A DNA stretch of 48,940 bases from Neobacillus niacini NBRC 15566 (GTDB lineage: Bacteria; Bacillota; Bacilli; Bacillales; Cytobacillaceae). The stretch spans positions 1 through 48,940 of the forward strand of contig NZ_BCVA01000044.1 of the NCBI RefSeq assembly GCF_001591505.1, read 5' to 3'. This document shows, one piece after another, positions 35,220 through 41,439 of this stretch; the first letter of the stretch is position 1, and each line of letters starts with the position of its first letter. The notes under the pieces are model-generated. The model was not told the DNA's origin. It worked only from the letters and a program-made list of their open reading frames with translations, and searched no databases. Both the position numbers and the translations under genes were made by a program.

Positions 35220-35308
35220 TATGCACACCTACACTTCTATCGTTCATATATTTTTTCCTATTTTACCACAAAACTCCTGATAGGAAAAAAGTCTATAAAT
35301 AATATTTA

Positions 35309-35338
35309 AAAGCCAGGGGGATTCTACCCTCTGGCTTT
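35309..35338 (-). terminator. Terminator of sspF
   Basis: Stem AAAGCCAGAGGG with CCCCCTGGCTTT (minus strand), followed by an A/T-rich tract. Confidence 0.8.
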
Positions 35339-35412
35339 GCCGTGGTGTTTGTTTTGTTTAAACATTGAGAAGCGCAGTGCTGCTTTAAAATATGCTAACT
35401 ATGAACTGCCTT

Positions 35413-35598
35413 TTAGAGGTTGCGATTGTTTTTCATCAGCTGCTCTGAGGCCAGTTCAATTGCTCTTTTTACCATGTTTCCCGCGTCCTTCGCTCTGATG
35501 CCGCCCCAGCCCTCTTTTTGAACGACATCATAAAAACCAAGCTCTTTTGCAAGTTCTTCTTTAAACTGACTAGACATGACACCTCTTCTTCTTGCCAT
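35413..35598 (-). CDS. sspF: Alpha/beta-type small acid-soluble spore protein (SspF)
   Basis: A 61-residue SASP-like protein (FKEELAKELGFYDVVQKEGW, then GGIRAKDAGNMVKRAIELA). The EL-A-ELG segment is where germination protease cleaves this family, and GGIRAKDAGNMVK is the second conserved box. Such proteins coat spore DNA and give UV resistance. B. subtilis SspF is a divergent member. The ATG follows GGGGTT. A sigma-G -10 (CATACTA) is just upstream, next to a MITE-like element. Confidence 0.95.
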   Translation of the reverse strand: MARRRGVMSSQFKEELAKELGFYDVVQKEGWGGIRAKDAGNMVKRAIELASEQLMKNNRNL

Positions 35599-35633
35599 CT
35601 AAACAACCCCTTTTGTAACACTCACAGCAGTAT

Positions 35634-35663
35634 TAGTATGGTATTAAGTGATTTTTTCAATTA
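35634..35663 (-). promoter_or_regulatory. Candidate sigma-G promoter for sspF
   Basis: The minus strand shows a perfect sigma-G -10, CATACTA (35634-35640). The -35 at 17-bp spacing (TAATTG) is weak. The MITE-like element begins 11 bp further upstream. Confidence 0.5.
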
Positions 35664-35673
35664 GTTTTTTATT

Positions 35674-35765
35674 TGGCTGTGCCAAATTGGCCCGTTGATT
35701 TGCGCCCCAGGGCACTTCGCACAAATCAACTCAGTTATTACAACAAAATATACTTGTCACAGCCA
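35674..35765. mobile_element. MITE-like inverted-repeat element, 92 bp
   Basis: Terminal inverted repeats TGGCTGTG and CACAGCCA bound the element. An internal 9-bp inverted repeat (GTTGATTTG at 35694-35702, CAAATCAAC at 35722-35730) surrounds a GC-rich centre. TTTTATT directly precedes and follows the element, consistent with a 7-bp target duplication. It has no coding capacity. It shares ends and the GCCCGTTGAT motif with the element at 48154-48219. It sits between the veg terminator and the sspF promoter. Confidence 0.7.
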
Positions 35766-35783
35766 TTTTATTTAAAAAGCAAA

Positions 35784-35810
35784 AGGCAGAAAATCGGATG
35801 ATTTTCTGCC
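35784..35810 (-). terminator. Terminator of veg
   Basis: Near-perfect 11-bp stem GGCAGAAAATC with GATTTTCTGCC around a 4-base loop, followed by a T-rich tract on the minus strand. Confidence 0.9.
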
Positions 35811-35830
35811 CTAAAAAATTGCCCTATATT

Positions 35831-36094
35831 CTAACTTAAAGCTATGTGTCCTGCTGCATCTTCATAGAAGGTTATTTGAACCGTTTCAGTAAGTACATCT
35901 GCATAGCTGTATGAAACTCGTTCAAATGAATTCTCTTCTTGATCTAACTCGATTACAAAAACCGAAGGGTACGTTTCGGCTAATACGCCTGATCGTTCGA
36001 TTGTCTTTCTACGTCCTCCGTTTGCCTTCAGCAACAATCTTTTCCCTAAATTTGAATCAAGAGCCTTTTTGATATCGGCTAAGGTTTTTGGCAT
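35831..36094 (-). CDS. veg: Veg protein
   Basis: An 87-residue conserved protein (KTLADIKKALDSNLGKRLLL, GGRRKTIERSGVLAETYPSV). In B. subtilis veg is strongly expressed and its product promotes biofilm matrix production by acting against SinR; the biochemical activity is unclear. I chose the ATG at 36094, preceded by TGAGGTGG. The strong sigma-A promoter and own terminator make it a single-gene unit. Confidence 0.96.
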   Translation of the reverse strand: MPKTLADIKKALDSNLGKRLLLKANGGRRKTIERSGVLAETYPSVFVIELDQEENSFERVSYSYADVLTETVQITFYEDAAGHIALS

Positions 36095-36115
36095 TCGGTC
36101 CACCTCACTGTGTAA

Positions 36116-36145
36116 AGTATATCACACTGACATAGTCCCTGTCAA
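36116..36145 (-). promoter_or_regulatory. Strong sigma-A promoter of veg
   Basis: Minus-strand TTGACA (36140-36145, perfect) is 18 bp upstream of TATACT (36116-36121). The veg promoter of B. subtilis is a classic strong vegetative promoter. Confidence 0.85.
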
Positions 36146-36270
36146 ATAAAAACATAAAATTATATCAGTCCGACAAAAAGATTGTCAATATTTTTTCTTC
36201 TACTTTTTTTCCCATTTTTCAACAATCATTATGATTTCCTTAACAAGAGCTAATTATGTGCATATAAAAA

Positions 36271-36302
36271 AATAAGCCTTTATTTTTTTTCTAAAGGCTT
36301 AT
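36271..36302 (-). terminator. Terminator of yabG, overlapping its stop codon
   Basis: Stem ATAAGCCTTTA with TAAAGGCTTAT (minus strand), followed by T7. The 5' arm includes the yabG stop codon. Confidence 0.85.
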
Positions 36303-37183
36303 GATTCTTCTTCCTGGACAGGATTATAAGGCATTCCTGTTCGTAAGACCCCTTTCGTTTCAATTCCTCCGAGACCTTTTTCTCCAGTAAGTGTGTTTCT
36401 TAATACATCCCAAACATTGATACTTTCCATAAACGGCGTGAAGCTGATTTTTGCAACGATATAAACAGGGTCCAGAGCATGGATATTGATTCTTGATGGT
36501 GAACTAGCAAAGTTCGCTCCTGCATGAATCAAGGATTCAAAGTGTGATTGACAGGCACCTGCAAAAATGACAAGTTGATCTAAATGGGGTATTTTCCTGC
36601 GTGCTTCCTTAACGGTTTGGACAAAGTGCTTCGAGTGGCGGTATGCGTTGATATCTGTTATCTTTCCCTTCGACTTTGAATAGGCATCATGACCCGTAAT
36701 GACTAAAATATCAGGCCGGTATTGATCGATTAAACCGCCAATTTTATGTGGCATTTCCTTTTCGTTACAATGGATGCCATATACAGGAATACCAATTTTT
36801 TCATATAACGTCATGCACTTTTGTAAGTAATCAGAATCGCCATCCAAATGAAGCACCCTTCCGGGCATTTGAAAATAATTGGCTGGCTGAACATAGCCCC
36901 CGGTCGCTTCATAATCCCGCCTTTGCTTTAGTAAATCGACGTCCTGTGCGAATAAACGGAAGGACTGCTCTTCAAGTGTTCTGTATTCCTGTACTATTTT
37001 GGACCTTACATTTGGGTTAATCACCACTAAATCATCGTAAGGTGCGTCTGCCATCAAGCGAATATCCTCACCATATAGAACTGCAAATTTCTGGCCATTT
37101 AGTGTTTGAATATCAATAACTCGGAATAGAATATCACAGTTATAGGACCGTCTGCCGACAATATCCATCATCTTTATATTCAC
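36299..37183 (-). CDS. yabG: Sporulation-specific protease YabG
   Basis: A protein of about 294 residues of the YabG cysteine peptidase family. B. subtilis YabG cleaves coat proteins before cross-linking. The conserved core includes PGRVLHLDGDSDYLQKC, YRPDILVITGHDAYSKS, LVIFAGACQSHFESLIHAGA and FASSPSRINIHALDP. The GHD histidine and the GACQSH cysteine are plausible catalytic residues. I chose the GTG at 37183, which has GGAGTGA five bases upstream and gives the family length. A TTG 13 codons upstream is unlikely. A sigma-K promoter precedes it. Confidence 0.95.
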   Translation of the reverse strand: MNIKMMDIVGRRSYNCDILFRVIDIQTLNGQKFAVLYGEDIRLMADAPYDDLVVINPNVRSKIVQEYRTLEEQSFRLFAQDVDLLKQRRDYEATGGYVQPANYFQMPGRVLHLDGDSDYLQKCMTLYEKIGIPVYGIHCNEKEMPHKIGGLIDQYRPDILVITGHDAYSKSKGKITDINAYRHSKHFVQTVKEARRKIPHLDQLVIFAGACQSHFESLIHAGANFASSPSRINIHALDPVYIVAKISFTPFMESINVWDVLRNTLTGEKGLGGIETKGVLRTGMPYNPVQEEES

Positions 37184-37239
37184 TGCTGTCACTCCAATTA
37201 GACCAGCGTATAGGCCTTCCAAATAAAGTTTTTCTTTGA

Positions 37240-37268
37240 TAGGCTATGCACCTACACAGTATTTTGTG
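37240..37268 (-). promoter_or_regulatory. Sigma-K promoter of yabG
   Basis: Minus-strand CACA (37265-37268), 16 bp, then CATAGCCTA (37240-37248). This fits HACM-N16/17-CATAnnnTA at every fixed position. yabG is sigma-K dependent in B. subtilis. Confidence 0.75.
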
Positions 37269-37385
37269 AATGGACGGCTATTGTTAAATAATCCTTTTTG
37301 TTAAATAGCTCTGCTGCTATTTTAAATCAGGCTGATTGTGGGATTTGTCATTAAGATCCTTCAGTTAAGGACTGATATTTCTACA

Positions 37386-37462
37386 CGCTCTTTCAATTTG
37401 TCCTCAAGACCACCGATTAAAGACAAATCCTTCTTTCCGCTCTTTCAATTTGTCCTCAAGAC
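37386..37462. repeat. 25-bp direct repeat, two copies
   Basis: The 25-mer beginning CGCTCTTTCAATTTGTCC occurs at 37386-37410 and 37438-37462, offset by 52 bp. On the minus strand each copy starts with GGACAAAT and is followed about 20 bp later by a partial complement (GATTTGTC or AGTCC, then TTAA). Each unit may therefore be an imperfect hairpin. It lies between ksgA and yabG. Confidence 0.7.
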
Positions 37463-37494
37463 TCTCTTCTTAAGCACCCATAAATACAAAACTG

Positions 37495-37524
37495 CAAAAA
37501 AAATAGACCTAAATAAGGTCTATT
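37495..37524 (-). terminator. Terminator of ksgA, overlapping its stop codon
   Basis: Stem AATAGACCT with AGGTCTATT (minus strand) followed by T8. The first arm begins within the ksgA stop codon. Confidence 0.85.
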
Positions 37525-38398
37525 GGAAATAGTGAAGCAACTCATCGCTCAGGCGGCCAAATTCCTGAACGGACAGAGTTTCCCCTCTTCTTGTCGGCTC
37601 AATGCCGGCAACGTTAAGTGCACTTAAGATTTCTTCCTTCTTTTGTTTTCCATCTGGAAGTTGGCTCGTTAAATTATTTAGTAACGTTTTACGCCTTTGC
37701 GCAAAACTTGCTCGTGTTACTTGAAAAAAGAACTTTTCATCCTTGACGCTTACCGCTGGTTCTTCCCTTCTGGTTAAGCGGATAACAGCGGAATCTACAT
37801 TTGGCTGAGGAACGAAGACCGTTTTTGGAACAATCATAACCGTCTCTGCCTTTGTATAGTACTGTACAGCGATGGAAAGTGAACCGTATTCTTTTGTTCC
37901 AGGACGAGCTGAAATGCGGTCTGCGACCTCTTTTTGAAGCATACAGACGATACCTCTGATTGGGATTTGTTCCTCTAACAGCTTCATAATAATTGGAGTG
38001 GTCACGTAATAAGGAAGATTCGCCACAACCATTAGGTCATCAACCTCTGTAAACTCTGTCTCGATCACTTCCTGAACATCTGCCTCTAGAATATCATTAT
38101 GTATCACTTTAACATTTTCATATGGTGAAAGAGTGTCCGCTAATATTGGTAATAATCTTTGATCAATTTCAAATGCAACTACTTTTTTGCTGCGGCGTGC
38201 AAGCTGTTCAGTCAGAGCTCCAATGCCAGGGCCAATTTCTATCGCCCCTGATTGGTCCCCCAATTCAGCAAAGTCAACAATTCTATGTAAGATATTTGTG
38301 TCTATTAAAAAGTTTTGCCCTAGACTTTTCTTAAAAGAAAAGCCGTATTTTTCAAGTATGGCACGTGTACGAATCGGGGTAGCAATGTCTTTATTCAT
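37520..38398 (-). CDS. ksgA: 16S rRNA dimethyladenosine transferase (KsgA/RsmA)
   Basis: A 292-residue SAM-dependent enzyme that dimethylates two adjacent adenosines in the 3' hairpin of 16S rRNA, late in 30S assembly. The motifs are SLGQNFLIDTNIL, the SAM loop AIEIGPGIGALTE and the catalytic VVANLPYYVTTPI. I chose the ATG at 38398 (MNKDIATPIRTR) after AGGAGG, equal in length to the B. subtilis enzyme. The start overlaps the end of rnmV by 8 bp. Confidence 0.98.
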   Translation of the reverse strand: MNKDIATPIRTRAILEKYGFSFKKSLGQNFLIDTNILHRIVDFAELGDQSGAIEIGPGIGALTEQLARRSKKVVAFEIDQRLLPILADTLSPYENVKVIHNDILEADVQEVIETEFTEVDDLMVVANLPYYVTTPIIMKLLEEQIPIRGIVCMLQKEVADRISARPGTKEYGSLSIAVQYYTKAETVMIVPKTVFVPQPNVDSAVIRLTRREEPAVSVKDEKFFFQVTRASFAQRRKTLLNNLTSQLPDGKQKKEEILSALNVAGIEPTRRGETLSVQEFGRLSDELLHYFQ

Positions 38399-38951
38399 TT
38401 TTTTCCTCCTGTATGACAACTGCAAGAGCTTCTGCAAATTCCTGCTTGCTGATTTGGAACATCATTAACCTTTTATATAATTGTTTCCCATTGGTATAAC
38501 CAATTTTCAAAAGTTTTCCCAACATGATCCTGCGTTCTTTTGAACCTGGTCCTCCAACGAGTCCAGCCATAATTAAATCTTCCTGTGTGATTTCCTCTTG
38601 AATCGTCTCTGACATAGTTTGTGCATCTCTTAATGCATTCCTTATTGCTTCTAGAGGTGCATGTTCCACACCAAGACCTTTTCCATTTTTAGCAACAGCG
38701 ACTTCTTTTGGTAAGAAAGCATGTTTTGCCCCAGGGACTTTTTCCGCAATCGTTTTCCTGATTTTTTCTCCTGGAAAATCCGGGTCTGTAAAAATGATAA
38801 CCCCTCTTGTTGCTTGTGCTCTTTTTATTTTTTCAATCGTTTCCTCATTAATTGCTGATCCATTGGTTTCTATTGTATCTGCGTCAACTGCTCGTTTAAT
38901 CGTGGTAGTATCATCTTTTCCTTCCACCACAATGAATTCCTTAATTTTCAT
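38391..38951 (-). CDS. rnmV: Ribonuclease M5 (RnmV)
   Basis: A 186-residue Toprim-domain nuclease that matures 5S rRNA in low-GC Gram-positives. Toprim motifs are IVVEGKDD (residues 7-14) and IIFTDPDFPGEKIRK. The start at 38951 (MKIKEF) follows GGAGG and gives the exact family length. An in-frame 24-codon hydrophobic extension upstream does not align. It overlaps ksgA, forming a two-gene rRNA-processing unit. Confidence 0.97.
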   Translation of the reverse strand: MKIKEFIVVEGKDDTTTIKRAVDADTIETNGSAINEETIEKIKRAQATRGVIIFTDPDFPGEKIRKTIAEKVPGAKHAFLPKEVAVAKNGKGLGVEHAPLEAIRNALRDAQTMSETIQEEITQEDLIMAGLVGGPGSKERRIMLGKLLKIGYTNGKQLYKRLMMFQISKQEFAEALAVVIQEEKNE

Positions 38952-39106
38952 TATTTCCTCCGGACATGAATGATAAAAATAAAATAATTTGAAAAAAAAA
39001 TGAAACATTTTTGTAATGTCCACCGTCTATATTTACAAAGTCATTCATATTATTAAGTAATTAGATTAATGTATTCGATGCAAGTATAAAGAATATTAGA
39101 GAAAAA

Positions 39107-39137
39107 GCAAAATGCAGAGGCTCATTTAAACCTCTGC
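39107..39137 (-). terminator. Terminator of yabE
   Basis: Minus-strand stem GCAGAGG with CCTCTGC around a loop of about ten bases, followed by a T-rich tract. Confidence 0.7.
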
Positions 39138-39147
39138 AGCGTTAAGC

Positions 39148-40326
39148 TTATTGTAATATCTTAATCTTTACCTTTCTGACTCCCCAGCGGAAAGCCTCCG
39201 CCTTTGTTGGGAAAAAAACATCAATCTTGTGTCCCTTTATAGCGCCGCCAGTATCAGCAGCTACAGCATAGCCATAGCCTTCCACATAAACCTTCGTCCC
39301 GAGCGGAATAACTCGCGGGTCCACTGCAATTATTTTTGCACCTGGGTTTGCACGCAGATCAAATCCCGTAGCCGTTCTTCCTGAACAGCCGTTACAATAG
39401 GCAGTATAGGCAGTAGTATTGACATAAAACTCAGTTCCAGTTTCTGCTCCACGGGAAACTTGAATATCTAATTCCTTCGTTCCGACAGCCACAACTTTAT
39501 CGAGTTTTTCTCTAAGTTTCTGCTCACCAATTATTTTTCTTGAGACTTCTTTACCATTTTCCAAGATGACTTCATATTCTTTCGAAACAATTCCCTGTTT
39601 ACCTTCTGTAACAGTTACTTGTTTTCCCTTTTCTAAACCCTCATCCTTCTTGGTGATCACGGCAAATTGAATTGGTTCTTCCACTACATCGGTGACTTTT
39701 TCTACGCGAATAACGTTAATAACGCCATCCTTTTGCAATGTCTCTGATAATGACGGTTCAACTCGGTCAAATTCATTAAGTTTAATACCCTGTTGTGTTA
39801 AAAAGTCAGCGACCGTAGCCGAAGTGGACCATACTTGTTGCTGTTTCCCGCCGTCAACTAGTGTTAGATGAAGAGCAAATTTAATGCGAATATCCATCTT
39901 ACTTTTGACTGTTTCCTGCGGTTTTGGTGTAATTTCATCCTGTTCGTTCAATACAATTTGTTGCTCTTTTAGTAGCTCAGCGACTGTACCTGCTGTTGTC
40001 CATATCGTTTTTTTCTCGTTGTCTTGGACAATTTGAACCTGTTTTGCTTGTTTCCAGACAATTTTTTGATTGTCTTGGACCTTCGTATCGGCTGAAGGTG
40101 ACAAGTAGTCTTTTGAGTTGAGTGGTATATCCAGTTGAGTAAATACTTCCTTAACTGTATTGGCATGCGTCTTTATTACTTTTTGCTGTCCGTTAAGAGT
40201 CAGTGCAACGGTATACTTAGATCCTTCATAGTATGAAAAACCAAGAAGTGCTGCTAAAACTACAAAACTAGCAAAAGTGATCGCCAACCTTTTACTACTC
40301 GAAGACTTGGAAAACAGGTTTTTCAT
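39148..40326 (-). CDS. yabE: Resuscitation-factor-like cell-wall protein YabE (DUF348/G5/3D)
   Basis: A 392-residue exported protein. One N-terminal hydrophobic helix (about 13-30) acts as signal or anchor. Three DUF348 repeats follow (for example VALTLNGQQKVIKTHANTVKEV; about 35-205), then a G5 domain (about 205-285). A C-terminal 3D domain (about 300-392) carries the three conserved aspartates in GFDLRANPG, AVDPRVIPLG and AADTGG. 3D domains resemble the lytic transglycosylase MltA fold, so cell-wall remodelling is likely. The ATG is 23 bp from the nearest GGAGG, an unusual distance. Confidence 0.93.
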   Translation of the reverse strand: MKNLFSKSSSSKRLAITFASFVVLAALLGFSYYEGSKYTVALTLNGQQKVIKTHANTVKEVFTQLDIPLNSKDYLSPSADTKVQDNQKIVWKQAKQVQIVQDNEKKTIWTTAGTVAELLKEQQIVLNEQDEITPKPQETVKSKMDIRIKFALHLTLVDGGKQQQVWSTSATVADFLTQQGIKLNEFDRVEPSLSETLQKDGVINVIRVEKVTDVVEEPIQFAVITKKDEGLEKGKQVTVTEGKQGIVSKEYEVILENGKEVSRKIIGEQKLREKLDKVVAVGTKELDIQVSRGAETGTEFYVNTTAYTAYCNGCSGRTATGFDLRANPGAKIIAVDPRVIPLGTKVYVEGYGYAVAADTGGAIKGHKIDVFFPTKAEAFRWGVRKVKIKILQ

Positions 40327-40367
40327 GTTTTTGAATACGATGAAAAACGCCTCCTTCTCTCGGAGAG

Positions 40368-40397
40368 ATTATTGAGAAACATGCTGTCGGCTGTCAA
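40368..40397 (-). promoter_or_regulatory. Candidate sigma-A promoter of yabE
   Basis: Minus-strand TTGACA (40392-40397, perfect) is 18 bp upstream of AATAAT (40368-40373, five of six). Confidence 0.65.
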
Positions 40398-40518
40398 CCC
40401 TTGCATATGTTGTGAACGTATTTCCTATTATGCATATAGTTGGGAAATTTGCAAAGGAAAACTTCTCGACACGGTTATCCTATGAGAAAAAGAAGGCGTG
40501 TAGAACTTTAAGTTATAG

Positions 40519-40561
40519 TAAAAAATTCGGACAAGCTTCTATTTACTTCGACAAGCTTGTC
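40519..40561 (-). terminator. Terminator of tatD
   Basis: A 9-bp perfect stem, GACAAGCTT with AAGCTTGTC (minus strand), with a 14-base loop, followed by CGAATTTTTT. Confidence 0.75.
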
Positions 40562-40563
40562 TA

Positions 40564-41331
40564 TCAGTTTATGTCGAATATTTTTTTTGCATTGGCAGTG
40601 GTTATGTTTGCAACTTCCTCAAAGGATAATCCTTTGATTTCGGCAATTTGTTCCGCAACTAACTTTACGTATCCGGGTTCATTACGTTTTCCGCGATAAG
40701 GATGAGGTGCTAGATACGGACAGTCGGTTTCTATCAGCAGTTTTTCTATCGGAACAACCGCTGCCACTTCCTTGGGTTTCTTGGCGTTTTTAAACGTAAC
40801 AGGACCGCCTAGTGAAATATAAAAATTCATCTTTAGACATTCTACCGCAACCTCAGGACTCCCACTAAAACAATGCATAATTCCTCCAACCTCAGCTGCA
40901 CCCTCTTCTTGTAAAATTTCTACGATATCAGCTGTTGCTTCTCGGTTATGAATCACAATTGGAAGTTTTACCTTTTTGGCCAACTGAATTTGCCTCCGAA
41001 ATACCTCCTTTTGGATTTCCTTTGGTGATTTATCCCAATGATAATCTAGTCCCATTTCTCCGATTGCGACTACTTTTGGATGTCCAGCTAGGTCTTCGAT
41101 CCAAATCAAATCCTCATCTGTCATATCAATAGCATCAACCGGATGCCAGCCTATACAGGCATAGATAAACTCGTATTTTTCAGCAAGCTCCATCGCTTTA
41201 TTAATCGTCGGTCTATCAAAGCCTACACAAACCATATGAGATACCCCTGCTTCCTGGGCCCTTAGAATAACTTCCTCAAGATCTTCCTCATATTGTTCAG
41301 CGTTTAAATGTACATGCGTATCAAATAACAT
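40564..41331 (-). CDS. tatD: TatD-family metal-dependent hydrolase/DNase (YabD)
   Basis: A 255-residue amidohydrolase-fold protein. Metal ligands are visible in FDTHVHLN (residues 3-10), the EMGLDYHW strand, the IVIHNREA histidine, the MHCFSGS histidine and ETDCPYLAPHPYRGKRNEP. TatD homologues are 3'-5' exonucleases on DNA or RNA. The start follows AAAGGAG. It is separated from metG by a terminator that carries a parS-like site. Confidence 0.96.
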   Translation of the reverse strand: MLFDTHVHLNAEQYEEDLEEVILRAQEAGVSHMVCVGFDRPTINKAMELAEKYEFIYACIGWHPVDAIDMTDEDLIWIEDLAGHPKVVAIGEMGLDYHWDKSPKEIQKEVFRRQIQLAKKVKLPIVIHNREATADIVEILQEEGAAEVGGIMHCFSGSPEVAVECLKMNFYISLGGPVTFKNAKKPKEVAAVVPIEKLLIETDCPYLAPHPYRGKRNEPGYVKLVAEQIAEIKGLSFEEVANITTANAKKIFDIN

Positions 41332-41382
41332 AAATAAAACTCCTTTGTAGAATTACATTACTTATTATGTCGAACCAATAAA

Positions 41383-41429
41383 GAAAAAATGGAAATGCCA
41401 CGAAATTTGTTTCACGTGGAACATTTCCA
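41383..41429 (-). terminator. Terminator of metG with parS in its loop region
   Basis: On the minus strand TGGAAATG and CCACG pair with CGTGG and CATTTCCA around about 12 bases, followed by TTTTTTC. The unpaired region and inner stem contain the parS 16-mer. Confidence 0.8.
41408..41423 (-). promoter_or_regulatory. parS: parS site (ParB/Spo0J binding)
   Basis: The minus strand reads TGTTCCACGTGAAACA, a full match to the B. subtilis parS consensus TGTTnCACGTGAAACA. Such sites cluster around oriC and load ParB for chromosome segregation and SMC recruitment. It is intergenic between metG and tatD, within the metG terminator. Confidence 0.9.
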
Positions 41430-41439
41430 TTCAAATAAT

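Noticed and set aside
37300..37480. Possible degraded coding sequence on the minus strand (LEDKLKERVEIS in one frame)
   Set aside because: The two repeat copies are offset by 52 bp and so fall in different frames; both frames contain stops.
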